Shown: one piece after another, positions 35,060 to 44,267 of the stretch
Layout: every line of letters starts with the position of its first letter
Numbering within the stretch: the stretch's first letter is position 1
NCBI GenBank assembly: GCA_026014685.1
Contig: JAOZHW010000022.1
Location: forward strand, 99,785-163,784
DNA: 64,000 nucleotides
DNA from: Candidatus Bathyarchaeota archaeon
GTDB lineage: Archaea; Thermoproteota; Bathyarchaeia; Bathyarchaeales; Bathycorpusculaceae
Direction: 5' to 3'
The notes under the pieces: generated by a model
Database searches by the model: none
Told to the model about the DNA's origin: nothing
The model's input: the letters and a program-made list of their open reading frames with translations, nothing else
Translations under genes and position numbers: made by a program

Positions 35060-36436
35060 TTGGTTTCCAACGAAAAAAACAAGCCCACAGTGGACGAATT
35101 GCTCGCGAAAGCCAAAAAACCCGCCCAGCTCTCGCCCCCAATGCACCGATTTTACGAGGGAAAAATGCAGGTTATCCCAAAATGTGCCATCCGAAGCGTG
35201 GATGACTTCGCAATATGGTACACCCCAGGGGTTGCAGCTGCATGCAGACAAATTCAAGCTGACCCCGACAAATCTTTTGAATTAACTAACCGATGGAACT
35301 ATGTGGCAGTTGTCACAGACGGCACCCGCGTTTTAGGTTTAGGCGACATAGGCCCTGAGGGCGCCATGCCCGTCATGGAGGGCAAAGCGTTGCTGTTCAA
35401 GTACCTCGGAGGCGTCGATGCTTTCCCAATCTGCCTGCGAACCAAAGACCCTGAAGAAATTGTGAAAATCTGTAAGGCCCTTGAGCCTACCTTTGGTGGC
35501 ATAAATTTAGAGGACATCGAAAAACCCAAATGCTTCCATGTGCTCGAAAAAGCGCGTGCCGAGATGAACATTCCTGTTTGGCATGACGACCAACAGGGCA
35601 CCGCAACCGTCATCTTAGCAGGCTTAATGAACGCCTTCAAACTTGTCGGCAAGAAACCCAAAGAAAGCCTCATTACTCTTGTGGGTTCAGGAGCCGCCAA
35701 CATACGCACTGCATACGTGCTCATGAAGTGGGGCGTAAAACCAGGCAACATAATACTCGCTGACACAAAAGGCGTCATCTACAAAGGCAGACCAGACATT
35801 ACAGAACAAGAAGACCCTTGGAAATACGATGTAACCCAAAAAACCAACGCAGAAGGCAGAACAGGCGACATCGCAGCAGCTTTCAAAGGTGTTGACGCGG
35901 TTGTTGCGGCTTCAAAACCTGGTCCAGGCACGATAAAGAAGGAATGGGTGAAAAGCATGGCTTCTGATGCGATTGTGTTTGCGTGTGCTAACCCGATTCC
36001 TGAGATTTGGCCTTGGGAAGCTGAAGAAGCAGGCGCAAAAGTCGTAGCTACGGGTCGCAGCGACTTTCCAAACCAAGTTAACAACAGCATGGGGTTCCCA
36101 GCGATTTTCCGTGGAGTACTAGATGTAAAAGCAAAAACTGTCACTGATGACATGTGCGTTGCCGCGGCTACGGAGCTTGCTAATTACGCCGAAGAGCGCG
36201 GTATGACTGAGAGAGACATCTTGCCGCATATGGATGAGTGGGAAGTTTTCCCCAGAGAAGCAGTCGCCTGCGCACTCAAATCCATTGAGCAAGGTGTTGC
36301 ACGAATCAAACCGAGCCGACAGGAACTCTACGAGCGTGCTTCAGCCATCATCAAGAACGTTAGAGCATCCACCGAGTTATTGATGAAGCATGGCTTGATT
36401 AAGCAGCCACCAAGCGAAGAGGAGCTTCTAAAATAA
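35060..36436 (+). CDS. Malate dehydrogenase (oxaloacetate-decarboxylating), malic enzyme
   Basis: A 458-residue malic enzyme giving pyruvate, CO2 and NAD(P)H from malate. N-terminal catalytic domain with YTPGVAAACRQI (Tyr near 54), metal region PVWHDDQQGTATV (about 174-186), then a Rossmann domain with LVGSGAANIRTA (about 211-222) and ACANPIPEI. There is no phosphotransacetylase tail. TTG start with TAGGAG upstream. It links C4 acids to the pyruvate/acetyl-CoA pool handled by PorABCD. Confidence 0.92.
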   Translation: MVSNEKNKPTVDELLAKAKKPAQLSPPMHRFYEGKMQVIPKCAIRSVDDFAIWYTPGVAAACRQIQADPDKSFELTNRWNYVAVVTDGTRVLGLGDIGPEGAMPVMEGKALLFKYLGGVDAFPICLRTKDPEEIVKICKALEPTFGGINLEDIEKPKCFHVLEKARAEMNIPVWHDDQQGTATVILAGLMNAFKLVGKKPKESLITLVGSGAANIRTAYVLMKWGVKPGNIILADTKGVIYKGRPDITEQEDPWKYDVTQKTNAEGRTGDIAAAFKGVDAVVAASKPGPGTIKKEWVKSMASDAIVFACANPIPEIWPWEAEEAGAKVVATGRSDFPNQVNNSMGFPAIFRGVLDVKAKTVTDDMCVAAATELANYAEERGMTERDILPHMDEWEVFPREAVACALKSIEQGVARIKPSRQELYERASAIIKNVRASTELLMKHGLIKQPPSEEELLK

Positions 36437-36463
36437 ACTTGCTTTTTCAAAAAATAAAGGAAA

Positions 36464-36733
36464 TTAAAGTGGAGTTATCTTCACAATATTCCTTTTTTCC
36501 AGTCTACGCAACGCGTCGAGGCATTCGTCTTTCTTTGCACCGCTAAGGTTCAGGTTGAGCATAATTTCTTTTATAGAGACGCCTGGTTTGCCGAGGTTTT
36601 CGTGCTTCTTATGCAGGTGCTTAACAATGGATTTTTCGAGTTTCCCGCAACGCCAAGTAGTGTTACGTATCAAAACAACGATGGTTCGAACAAGAGTCTG
36701 CTCGTTTGATTTCCTTCCACGGGATTCTCCCAT
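36464..36733 (-). CDS. Winged-helix-like hypothetical protein
   Basis: An 89-residue, basic protein. VSIKEIMLNLNL then KDECLDALRRLEKRNIVKITP has the helix-turn-helix plus wing spacing of a winged-helix domain. It probably binds DNA or RNA. ATG preceded by GGGGAGAA. Convergent with malic enzyme, 27 bases apart. Confidence 0.55.
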   Translation of the reverse strand: MGESRGRKSNEQTLVRTIVVLIRNTTWRCGKLEKSIVKHLHKKHENLGKPGVSIKEIMLNLNLSGAKKDECLDALRRLEKRNIVKITPL

Positions 36734-36820
36734 TTCTCCCCACTACCAAATTTTACGGCTTCAATTCATTTAAACGTTTGTTCGCCAGCTAAAAAACGGG
36801 GCTTGATTTGAGGCGCTTTC

Positions 36821-37267
36821 TCAGAGCGCTTTTTTAAGGTATAATCCATGTTTTTTGCCGTAGTAGCGTTCAAGTTTAGAAATGGTTTGATAGCCCATTT
36901 TATGGTAGAGTTTGATGGCGGCATGGTTGTCCTCTCGCACTTCAAGCCTGCATTCAGGTATTCCTCGTTGCTTAAAGAGGGCTTCCAGTTCTTTTAGCAG
37001 CCTGACTGCGATGCCTTTGTGGCGATGGTTCGGTGCAATGTTTAGGGTGATTATGTGGCCGTATTCTGTTTGGTCGGTTTCTATTTGGGCGATTATGAAA
37101 CCTGCAACATCAGAGCTTACTTTGGCAGCTAATGCTATGGTGTTGTAGTCAGTTAGCAAGTAGGCTATCTGGCGTTTAGAAAACGCTTCCTCCTCAAAGC
37201 ACTGTGTCTCTATTTTGTAGAGTGTGTCGAGGAGTTTGTTTGTCGCGGTTTCGATTTTAACTTCCAT
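36821..37267 (-). CDS. GNAT N-acetyltransferase, RimI/Ard1-like
   Basis: A 148-residue single GNAT domain. IITLNIAPNHRHKGIAVRLLKELE gives the acetyl-CoA loop (R-x-K-G-I-A, about 82-87), and ECRLEVREDNHAAIKLYHKMGY (about 100-121) is the RimI-type signature. Archaeal homologues acetylate protein N-termini. It is 36 bases downstream of the flippase-like gene on the same strand. Confidence 0.8.
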   Translation of the reverse strand: MEVKIETATNKLLDTLYKIETQCFEEEAFSKRQIAYLLTDYNTIALAAKVSSDVAGFIIAQIETDQTEYGHIITLNIAPNHRHKGIAVRLLKELEALFKQRGIPECRLEVREDNHAAIKLYHKMGYQTISKLERYYGKKHGLYLKKAL

Positions 37268-37303
37268 AATTAGTCTTTAACTACTATTAGGTTGAGTTTG
37301 TTT

Positions 37304-38383
37304 TTAGTTTTTTCCGTCTAAGCACTCATGAGCAATCACAGGCTTTAATTCGATGTATTGTTGAACTGAGAAACCGACAAAAAATCGCAGCCAAAGCGTA
37401 ATTAGCCTCGTCAAAATCGTCGCGGTGGCTGCAAGTTCGGCGGGTATGCCCATAGAAAAGTAAAGTGTAGTCATGGTTGCTTCTGGGAGCCCCACCTCAA
37501 AGGGTATACCCACGGGGATTGATTTTACGGCTAAAACTATGGCGGCAGTCACCAAAATCACGCTCCAAGAAACAGGATAACCAAGTGACCAAAACACAAG
37601 GTAGGGAACACATAAACTGAAAAACCAGGTTACGCCAAGATAAAGCAGGGATTCTAAGAGGGGCTTTTTGTTTTGGCGAAATTCAACCATAGCATCATGG
37701 AAGTTATCGCTGATTTCAGTCGCTTGAGTTTTTAGTTTAAGCAGTGTCCATTTGCCCATAGAAATTTTCGTGGCAATTTTTGAAACCCAATTAACGATTT
37801 TTAAGGTTAGGTTTTTGCTCGACGACAGGGCGGCCAAGATAATTGTCAAGGAGGCAATTGCTACTGCAACTGCGATTATGACGTTTAAAACTGCTGTGGA
37901 AACCTGTGCTTCAATGGACAACAAAACAACACCTAAAACAAGTATGAGCACGTTCATAGCCATCCCCAAGAGACGATGGGTAAACAGTGAAGCTACGACT
38001 TTTCCAAACGAGCCACATTTGTCGCGGGTAAGAAGGTATGTACGGATCACTTCACCGCTTATTGATTCCGCAGGTACCAATATGTCAACGTATATGCTGT
38101 ACCAGAGGTAGAGGTAGGCTTTTTTTATGGTCATTTTAATGTTCAGATGTCTAGTTAGAGAGTGCCACGAGATTGCAAAGAAGAAAATTTCCAGAAAACC
38201 GCATCCGATGGCTACGGCGAAAATCAGCAAGTTCGTGGTTTTAGCGGTTTCTATGATTGATAAGATGTCCACTTCGAAGAGGTAGATGTAGAGAAAGAAC
38301 GCGACTAAACCAATTAGCGGAAACAGCAGTGTCTTCCAAGTTAACTTCGGTTTGGTCGAATCCATTACAACCAGCGTGAACAT
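37304..38383 (-). CDS. Flippase-like integral membrane protein (PF03706/UPF0104), second copy
   Basis: A 359-residue membrane protein with about eight to nine helices, same family as 7522-8607. The conserved block is YVDILVPAESISGEVIRTYLL (about 93-113) followed by VASLFTHRLLG; SIPVGIPFEVGLPEATM lies near 294. ATG 38383 is about 24 bases after GTATATAATC, so the mRNA may be leaderless. Likely in envelope lipid or glycolipid traffic; specific substrate unknown. Confidence 0.7.
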   Translation of the reverse strand: MFTLVVMDSTKPKLTWKTLLFPLIGLVAFFLYIYLFEVDILSIIETAKTTNLLIFAVAIGCGFLEIFFFAISWHSLTRHLNIKMTIKKAYLYLWYSIYVDILVPAESISGEVIRTYLLTRDKCGSFGKVVASLFTHRLLGMAMNVLILVLGVVLLSIEAQVSTAVLNVIIAVAVAIASLTIILAALSSSKNLTLKIVNWVSKIATKISMGKWTLLKLKTQATEISDNFHDAMVEFRQNKKPLLESLLYLGVTWFFSLCVPYLVFWSLGYPVSWSVILVTAAIVLAVKSIPVGIPFEVGLPEATMTTLYFSMGIPAELAATATILTRLITLWLRFFVGFSVQQYIELKPVIAHECLDGKN

Positions 38384-38487
38384 GGAGGTATAAAACAGCG
38401 ATTATATACTTTATCCAACTCTAACCTGAATCTGTACTAAATTCACAGATTCAACACTTATTCGCCCCACAGTTTGGAGGAGACTGG

Positions 38488-39144
38488 TTAGAAGCGGACA
38501 GGGGTTGAATTTATGTTTCTGCGTAGTTTACTCGCGGCTAATACGGTTCCTGCAGCAGCTATTGCCAGAAACGCCACCAAAGCTACAGCGGGAAATTCAG
38601 GCACAACAACGGTTACTGAGTCTACTGATGTTGAGGGCGTAACCAAACTGACCTGCCCGCCTGAGGGACGTTTTGCAAGTTCCGCCGCTAAGGATAACCC
38701 GGTGTCGCCGATGCTTGTCACGTTAAATTGGATTGTTGCTATGATTCCGCTTCCGCTAAACGAGGGAGTGGAGGAACCTGTAGAAGTTGCCAGTAAATGG
38801 TACTGCCCACTGGTCAGGGTGTTATCTTCGACTTCTATGGGGTAGGTGGACGATTCATGGAGGACCCCCTGAGGATGCGATTCTACGCCGAGCATTGGTG
38901 TAACGTTTATGGCTTTTAGCACTGAGGGGTTCCAGTCAAGGGTAACGTCAAGACCGTAAATGTCTTGGGCGTTAGAGAGCTTTAGGGTAACCGTTAGAAT
39001 GTCACCTACTTTTGGTTGGCTAGCTGAGGCCTCGGCTTTTACCGCTACACCCTGCGCTGACTCAACCTGCAAAACGTTAACAGAAACTATGCTTATTAAC
39101 AAAGTCATCAAAACGATTACTGAAACCTGCTTGATCGGTATCAT
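38488..39144 (-). CDS. Secreted cohesin-domain protein with PEF-CTERM tail
   Basis: A 218-residue protein. Signal peptide about 1-27; a cohesin-type jelly-roll (about 33-175: QPKVGDILTVTLKLSNAQ, then YGLDVTLDWNPSVLKAINV, then ATIQFNVTSIG). A C-terminal VVPEFPAVALVAFLAIAAAG helix with a Lys/Arg stop (about 186-212) matches the archaeosortase PEF-CTERM signal. So it is exported and probably anchored by an archaeosortase. Its start overlaps the stop of the upstream membrane regulator by one base. A dockerin-like protein is encoded 1.2 kb away. Confidence 0.75.
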   Translation of the reverse strand: MIPIKQVSVIVLMTLLISIVSVNVLQVESAQGVAVKAEASASQPKVGDILTVTLKLSNAQDIYGLDVTLDWNPSVLKAINVTPMLGVESHPQGVLHESSTYPIEVEDNTLTSGQYHLLATSTGSSTPSFSGSGIIATIQFNVTSIGDTGLSLAAELAKRPSGGQVSLVTPSTSVDSVTVVVPEFPAVALVAFLAIAAAGTVLAASKLRRNINSTPVRF

Positions 39145-40067
39145 TACTTTTTCTCCACTACAGGGTCCTTAAGAACCACTATCTTATCTCGCCCCTTCTT
39201 ATACCTTGCCAGACTCCCTCTGCTTTCCAAAGCCGACAACAACTGGCTTGTTTTTGCCTTCGAAAAACCCAGACGCTCAGTAACCTCAGATTGACGCATG
39301 GTACCTCCAGAATTTCTAAGCAGCCTGAGAACTTTTTCATCTTCTGACTCGATTGATGGCTTTTCTGGATGGATTCTTTCGGGTTTGCTGTTGCCTTTTC
39401 GCCGTTTAAACAGGTAAACACCTGCTACCGAGACGCTGGCCGAGACTAAGACAAAGACCGCAATCAAACTCCACCCAAAAGTAAAGCCCCCAAAAGAAAC
39501 GTTACCGTTGCCCAAGGTTAAAACTACATTTACTTCGCCTGCTAAGTCGTGGGTTCTTGGCCACCTTATCACCTGACCTGCACCTTGGCCCTCAAGCGGA
39601 GGCGGGTACACAGATTTAACGGTATACTCTTCTGGGTAGCTTACCTGCATTGAAGCATCGCCGAAAAGTTTACCAAAAAAGTTGTTAACTCCAAAAACGT
39701 CACCAAAAATCAAGTCGCTGCCTTGTACTACACAGAAACCTTCCCAGATAAATGAGTACACGGTAATTTTGGAATTAAACGAGAGCGTGCTGTCTATCTG
39801 TAAAGACGTCTCATCAACGCTCATGGTTCGAAGGGTGAGGTTTTGCGCTGACTCGACAAGGTCAAAAACCTTGTTTTGAAAGCCCTCCCACGTTTCCACG
39901 GGGTCATCGCTGTTTGAGAACTGCCTTATAGTCCACAAAGCTGAACCGTCTTCACGTATGTGCACGGTGTATTCGAAGTAGTTTTGGCAATGAACAGTTT
40001 GCAGGGCAAGCAGTGTGAAAAGCAGGGTGATGGTTACGGTACATGCTGCGAGGCGGTGGTTTCTCAT
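39144..40067 (-). CDS. Membrane-bound wHTH regulator with extracellular sensor
   Basis: A 307-residue protein. Signal/anchor helix about 9-27; an extracellular domain (about 28-195); a membrane helix (about 199-222, GWSLIAVFVLVSASVSVAGVYL); then a cytoplasmic basic linker and winged helix-turn-helix (about 240-300: EKVLRLLRNSGGTMRQSEV, FSKAKTSQLLSALESRG). This inside-out layout is typical of archaeal one-component surface sensors. Translationally coupled to the cohesin gene, whose expression or assembly it may monitor. Confidence 0.75.
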   Translation of the reverse strand: MRNHRLAACTVTITLLFTLLALQTVHCQNYFEYTVHIREDGSALWTIRQFSNSDDPVETWEGFQNKVFDLVESAQNLTLRTMSVDETSLQIDSTLSFNSKITVYSFIWEGFCVVQGSDLIFGDVFGVNNFFGKLFGDASMQVSYPEEYTVKSVYPPPLEGQGAGQVIRWPRTHDLAGEVNVVLTLGNGNVSFGGFTFGWSLIAVFVLVSASVSVAGVYLFKRRKGNSKPERIHPEKPSIESEDEKVLRLLRNSGGTMRQSEVTERLGFSKAKTSQLLSALESRGSLARYKKGRDKIVVLKDPVVEKK

Positions 40068-40255
40068 GTATTTTCCGTCGTCATTATTGGCGGGTAATTC
40101 TTTAAGCCTTTCTCATCGCCGCAATCTTTTTTGAGCCGTTCTACAGGTTCATTGTTCTTAAGATAGCTGAACAGGTTTTAGGTAAGTTAGCAGTAAATAA
40201 CTTAACTGGAAAGTTTCATTTATTTTTTTAGACTTGAATGAACCTTTTTAAACTA

Positions 40256-40278
40256 AAATAAACTATTTTTGGGTTTAT
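40256..40278. promoter_or_regulatory. AT-rich inverted repeat upstream of dockerin-like gene
   Basis: AATAAAC, spacer, GTTTATT, about 75-95 bases before the ATG at 40351 and in the gap divergent from the wHTH regulator. CGCTTTTATC near 40302 may be the TATA box. A possible regulator site. Confidence 0.35.
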
Positions 40279-40350
40279 TATCTGAAAATATGGTCAGAAA
40301 CGCTTTTATCATCACGTTTTAATAGGTTTTTGAAGAAAAAAGGTGAAAAC

Positions 40351-41142
40351 ATGAACAAAAAAAACGCACTAATCTTCGCAATAATAGGCCTCCTACTATC
40401 AAGCAGCGTAGCCTTCGCAGTTGACGTAGCCGCCGCAAAACCTGGACTGACAGATAACGCATCCAACAGGTTAACCCAAGCAAGCTGGATACGAATAAAC
40501 GGCAACATAGAACAATGGGGAACAACCGATGTCCGTGGTCAACTTCAAGTAGTCAGCCGAACCGCAATACACCAAAACACTTCTAACTCTAAAGAAGCAA
40601 TATCAGCTAGCGCCATCTGGACAGAAAACACAAGCCGCGCAATCCACTCCGCCCGCGCAAAAGAGAACTTTACCTACGTATTCTACGTTGCAAGACTACC
40701 AAACGCTTCAGTAACAACCTTCACCTCATCAGATGGAAACTACTTCATGAGCGGAACATGGAACTACGCTAAAGTAACAGCCACAACAACAGTCACCACC
40801 GACGAAAACGGCACAGTAACCCGCGTCCATAGAGAACAAGATTCAGAACCCATGCAAGCATACGGAGAATTAACAATCACAGGCAACAAATTTACACTCA
40901 AAATCGACGGCGTAGATCAACTCTCAGGATCAGTATACCGCTCCATAACTCGCTCGTGGTTTAACCCCTTCAAGATGGGCGACGACGCATCAACAAACGC
41001 TGTAGTCCGCTCAGACGTAAAAGCCATCGGCAAATGCTACGGCAGCATGCCGGGTTGGGGCAACTTTGACATGAGCATGGACTTCAACAACAACTACCGC
41101 GTAGACATCTCAGACATATCTTCAGTAGCAGCCAACATGTAA
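40351..41142 (+). CDS. Secreted protein with a C-terminal dockerin-like half repeat
   Basis: About 263 residues from ATG 40351, with AAGGTGA seven bases before (an in-frame TTG at 40330 lacks such a site). Signal peptide about 1-24 (ends VAFA); a beta-rich Ser/Thr/Asn-rich middle (about 30-235); then DFNNNYRVDISDISSVAANM at the very end. D-x-N-x-N-x-x-V-D-x-x-D matches one Ca-binding half of a type I dockerin. Next to a cohesin protein, this suggests binding between the two. Only one half repeat is present, where bacterial dockerins have two. Confidence 0.65.
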   Translation: MNKKNALIFAIIGLLLSSSVAFAVDVAAAKPGLTDNASNRLTQASWIRINGNIEQWGTTDVRGQLQVVSRTAIHQNTSNSKEAISASAIWTENTSRAIHSARAKENFTYVFYVARLPNASVTTFTSSDGNYFMSGTWNYAKVTATTTVTTDENGTVTRVHREQDSEPMQAYGELTITGNKFTLKIDGVDQLSGSVYRSITRSWFNPFKMGDDASTNAVVRSDVKAIGKCYGSMPGWGNFDMSMDFNNNYRVDISDISSVAANM

Positions 41143-41220
41143 AACAACACTTTCTTTTTTAATTTTTTTAAACAAACAAGTTTAATACTCTCCTCAAACC
41201 ACAAGAAATGGGCATACTAC

Positions 41221-41403
41221 TTGGTTGAAGCAAAAAAGAGCACACAAACTTCTGAGTCGTCAAGAGAGGTCAAGTTGCCCTGCGGCTGCATCTACCAAGA
41301 AACCAGCTGGATGCTAACCCGCATCAACGAATGTAGCTACCACCACCGCAAAAGAACCACCAAACGCCCATACAGACCCAAAGCTGAATGTGTCAGGCCC
41401 TGA
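41221..41403 (+). CDS. 60-residue Cys/His-rich basic protein
   Basis: TTG start at 41221. LPCGCIYQ (Cys about 21 and 23) and ECSYHHRKR (Cys about 38, His 41-42), with a late Cys, could bind zinc. The tail is Arg/Lys/Pro rich. No family recognised. It could be a small nucleic-acid-binding protein. It is monocistronic or a leader to glmM, 135 bases on. Confidence 0.5.
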   Translation: MVEAKKSTQTSESSREVKLPCGCIYQETSWMLTRINECSYHHRKRTTKRPYRPKAECVRP

Positions 41404-41537
41404 TGATAGTTTCAAATGCCCCCTAAATGATAGGTTAAATGCATCACCGAACCCGCAAGGTTCTGGAGAGTCTGCCGAATTCTTTTATAGCCTTCAAGCA
41501 CTAACCATCCATATAAAACCAAGAAAGGTGGATTTAA

Positions 41538-42890
41538 TTGGCAAAGCTGTTCGGAAGTTCAGGCGTCAGAGGCTTAGCAAACATTGATTTAACACCCCTT
41601 TTAGCGTGTAAAGTTGCCGCTGCATCAGCGATGCATGCAAAAGCCAAACGAGCGGTAGTCGCCAAAGACACACGCGTTTCTGGGGACATGATTGAAGCCG
41701 CTTTAGTCGCTGGCTTAATGTCTTGCGGCACAGAAGTCCTGCTTTTAGGTCGGGTTCCAACCCCTGTTTGTGCCTACGCCACCAAAATTTTGGGGGCAGA
41801 TGTTGGTTTCATGTTGACGGCTTCACATAACCCCCCGCAGTACAATGGCATAAAAGTCTTCAACAACAACGCATTGTCATACACAGACGCAGACCAAGAG
41901 GCAGTGGAAAAAATTATCTCACAAAACCAGTTTGCGTTTGCTGATTGGCGCGCTTTAGGCAACACAGTGACGATTGATGCCACCCAACCCTACATGGATA
42001 TGGTGCACAAAGCAGTTTCACTCAAAAAACAGTGGCGCGTCATAGTTGACCCAGGATGTGGCGCCGCCTTCAGCTTGGCACCAACTATGCTTAAATCCTT
42101 AGGCTGCAAAGTCACTGCATTAAATGCCCAGCCAGACGGGCACTTTCCTGCAAGAAAATCTGAACCCAACGCGGAAACACTCCAAGACCTCTCCAAAACC
42201 GTTAAAGCGCTGGGAGCAGACATCGGTATCGCGTTTGACGGTGACGCAGACCGGGTGGCTTTCATAGATGAAAATGGCGTCTTTGTGAACTTTGACCGCT
42301 CGTTAGCCGCCTATGGCGCTTTTGCATTGAAGCGGAATGGAGGCGGAACCGTAGTGACTAACGTAGAGGCTTCGATGTGTGTAGAAACTATGGCTGAGAA
42401 ATACGGCGGCAAAGTTACTCGCACACGTGTCGGTGACATTTACGTTTCCGAAGCCATCGAACGCGACGGTGCGGTTTTCGGCGGCGAACCCTGTGGCGCA
42501 TGGGTGCATCCCAAGCAGCATCTTTGCCCCGACGGTCCACTTTCGGCGGCGCTGTTTCTTTCAGCGCTTGAAGAGGTGGACAAAACAGTGTCCGAATTCG
42601 TCGAGGAAGCACCCGAATACATCACTATGCGCGAGAATTTTGTTTGTAAAAACGAAGCAAAATACAGTATCGTTGAAAAACTTGGCAACATCCTAAAAGA
42701 AGCATTCCCAGGCTACACAGATTTCTCCACTGTAGACGGGGTGCGACTAGCGCTCAAAGATGGTTGGCTACTCGTCCGCGCTTCAGGAACCGAACCCCTT
42801 ATCCGTCTAACAGTCGAGGGCGCAACCCACAAGGCGGCAAAAGATATAACCCAAAAAGCATCAGCACTAATAGAGGCACAGACACGATGA
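41538..42890 (+). CDS. glmM: Phosphoglucosamine mutase/phosphohexomutase
   Basis: A 450-residue alpha-D-phosphohexomutase. N-terminal LFGSSGVRGLANIDLTP; phospho-Ser loop LTASHNPPQYNG (Ser about 96); metal loop IAFDGDADRVAF (about 232-243); sugar loop GGEPCGAW; phosphate loop VRASGTEPLIRL near the end. It converts GlcN-6-P to GlcN-1-P (or mannose/glucose phosphates). TTG start with AAGGTGGA upstream. It overlaps the glmU-like gene by four bases (ATGA), forming a UDP-amino-sugar operon. Confidence 0.9.
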   Translation: MAKLFGSSGVRGLANIDLTPLLACKVAAASAMHAKAKRAVVAKDTRVSGDMIEAALVAGLMSCGTEVLLLGRVPTPVCAYATKILGADVGFMLTASHNPPQYNGIKVFNNNALSYTDADQEAVEKIISQNQFAFADWRALGNTVTIDATQPYMDMVHKAVSLKKQWRVIVDPGCGAAFSLAPTMLKSLGCKVTALNAQPDGHFPARKSEPNAETLQDLSKTVKALGADIGIAFDGDADRVAFIDENGVFVNFDRSLAAYGAFALKRNGGGTVVTNVEASMCVETMAEKYGGKVTRTRVGDIYVSEAIERDGAVFGGEPCGAWVHPKQHLCPDGPLSAALFLSALEEVDKTVSEFVEEAPEYITMRENFVCKNEAKYSIVEKLGNILKEAFPGYTDFSTVDGVRLALKDGWLLVRASGTEPLIRLTVEGATHKAAKDITQKASALIEAQTR

Positions 42891-44164
42891 AAGCGGTACT
42901 GCTAGCGGCAGGTGCAGGCGAAAGGCTCCAACCCCTGACTTCAACCCGCCCCAAACATCTTCTAAAGGTAGGTGGCAAACCGATTCTGCAATTCTGCCTA
43001 GAAGCAGTCAAAAAAGCAGGCATCACCGAAGCCATCGTAGTGACTCACTATATGGGTGAAGCAATACAGAGTTACTTCGGCGACGGCGCAGAACTAGGTC
43101 TAAAAATTACTTACGTTAAGCAACCCAAGATTTTGGGAACAGGAAACGCGGCGTCCGTAGCGGAGCCCTATTTGGATGGTGATTTTGTTTTGGTCTATGG
43201 GGATTTGCTCTTTGGACAAGACGCCGTGAAAGATGTGCTCTCAAAGTTTAAGAAGGGAAAAACCGCCGCAGTCATGGGCGTTGTAGCCGTTGATAGACCA
43301 GAAAATTACGGAATCATCGAGCAAACCCCGCAAAAACACGTGAAACGCATCATAGAGAAACCCGCAGCTGAAAAAGCGCCCTCAAACCTGGCAAACGCAG
43401 GAGTCTACGCGTTCTCCAAAGAAGTATTCGACAAAATCCGCCAAACCAAAGCTTCAATCCGCGGCGAATGGGAACTAACCGACGCCATAACCATGCTAGC
43501 AGAAGAAGGGAAAACAGTAGTAGCGGCCGAACTTTCAAGGCAAGACTGGTTTGATGTGGGTCGGCCCTGGGATTTACTGGACGCAAACCTCTGGGCACTT
43601 AAACGCATGGAACACAAGGTGCTGGGCAAAGTGGAGGAAGGCGCGCACCTCATCGGTCCTGTATCGGTGGCGGAGTCTGCGCGGATACGTTCAGGTGCAT
43701 ACATAGAAGGCCCAGCGTTTATCGATGAAGAAGCCGATGTTGGACCGAACTGCTACATCCGAAGCGGCACCAGTTTGGGCAAAAAAACCCGTGTGGGCAA
43801 CGGTTGCGAAGTGAAAAACAGTATCCTAATGGACGGCACACACGTCGGGCACCTCAGCTACGTAGGCGATAGCATTTTAGGCGAGAAATGTAACCTCGGT
43901 GCAGGCACCATCATGGCAAACCTACGTTTCGACGATGCCCCCGTTAAAATGTTAGTTAAGGGTAAAGTGGTGGATACGGGCAGACGCAAACTCGGCGCCA
44001 TCCTAGGCGACAATGTAAAGACAGGCATCAAAGCGCTCTTTATGCCCGGGGTAAAGGTTGGCGCAAACACGTGGGTTGGCGCGAACTTTATGGTGGAACG
44101 CGACCTGCCAGCGGACAGCGTTGTGTTGCTAAAGCAGAGCGGCGTAGTTAAGCCAAGAAAATAG
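42887..44164 (+). CDS. Bifunctional sugar-1-phosphate nucleotidylyltransferase/acetyltransferase
   Basis: About 425 residues from ATG 42887. N-terminal nucleotidyltransferase (LAAGAGERLQPLTSTRPKHLL at 6-26, LVYGDLLFG near 101). C-terminal left-handed beta-helix of hexapeptide repeats (about 250-405: VGPNCYIRSG, VGNGCEVKNS, LGAGTIMANLRFD). This is the archaeal GlmU-like (ST0452 type) layout, making UDP-GlcNAc from GlcN-1-P. The frame extends upstream into glmM, but that part is out of frame with glmM and non-homologous. UDP-GlcNAc would feed surface glycans. Confidence 0.88.
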   Translation: MKAVLLAAGAGERLQPLTSTRPKHLLKVGGKPILQFCLEAVKKAGITEAIVVTHYMGEAIQSYFGDGAELGLKITYVKQPKILGTGNAASVAEPYLDGDFVLVYGDLLFGQDAVKDVLSKFKKGKTAAVMGVVAVDRPENYGIIEQTPQKHVKRIIEKPAAEKAPSNLANAGVYAFSKEVFDKIRQTKASIRGEWELTDAITMLAEEGKTVVAAELSRQDWFDVGRPWDLLDANLWALKRMEHKVLGKVEEGAHLIGPVSVAESARIRSGAYIEGPAFIDEEADVGPNCYIRSGTSLGKKTRVGNGCEVKNSILMDGTHVGHLSYVGDSILGEKCNLGAGTIMANLRFDDAPVKMLVKGKVVDTGRRKLGAILGDNVKTGIKALFMPGVKVGANTWVGANFMVERDLPADSVVLLKQSGVVKPRK

Positions 44165-44202
44165 TAGAGCCACGTTTTTTTGAAATCATTTTTCTGCTTT
44201 TG

Positions 44203-44260
44203 TTTATATAAGGGAGGGGAGGTAGCGGCAGAGCAGCAAGCGCGGCTGCCAGCATTTACA
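44203..44260 (+). repeat. G-rich TATA element, copy 2
   Basis: The same 31 bases as copies 1 and 3 (TTTATATAAGGGAGGGG running into AGGTAGCGGCAGAG). Then comes a different tail, CAGCAAGCGCGGCTGCC, which can fold GCAGC/GCTGC. No plus-strand gene follows; a T7 run is at 44274-44280. This copy therefore cannot be an ordinary gene promoter. It could make a short RNA of about 45-60 bases, or act at DNA level. Confidence 0.75.
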
Positions 44261-44267
44261 AAAAAAG

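Noticed and set aside
38488..41142. Classical cellulosome
   Set aside because: There is one cohesin domain and one half dockerin, with no glycoside hydrolase, CBM or scaffoldin repeats nearby.
42764..42886. N-terminal extension of the glmU-like frame into glmM
   Set aside because: It is out of frame with glmM's conserved end and Arg/Asn-rich; ATG 42887 gives the exact nucleotidyltransferase start with ATGA overlap.
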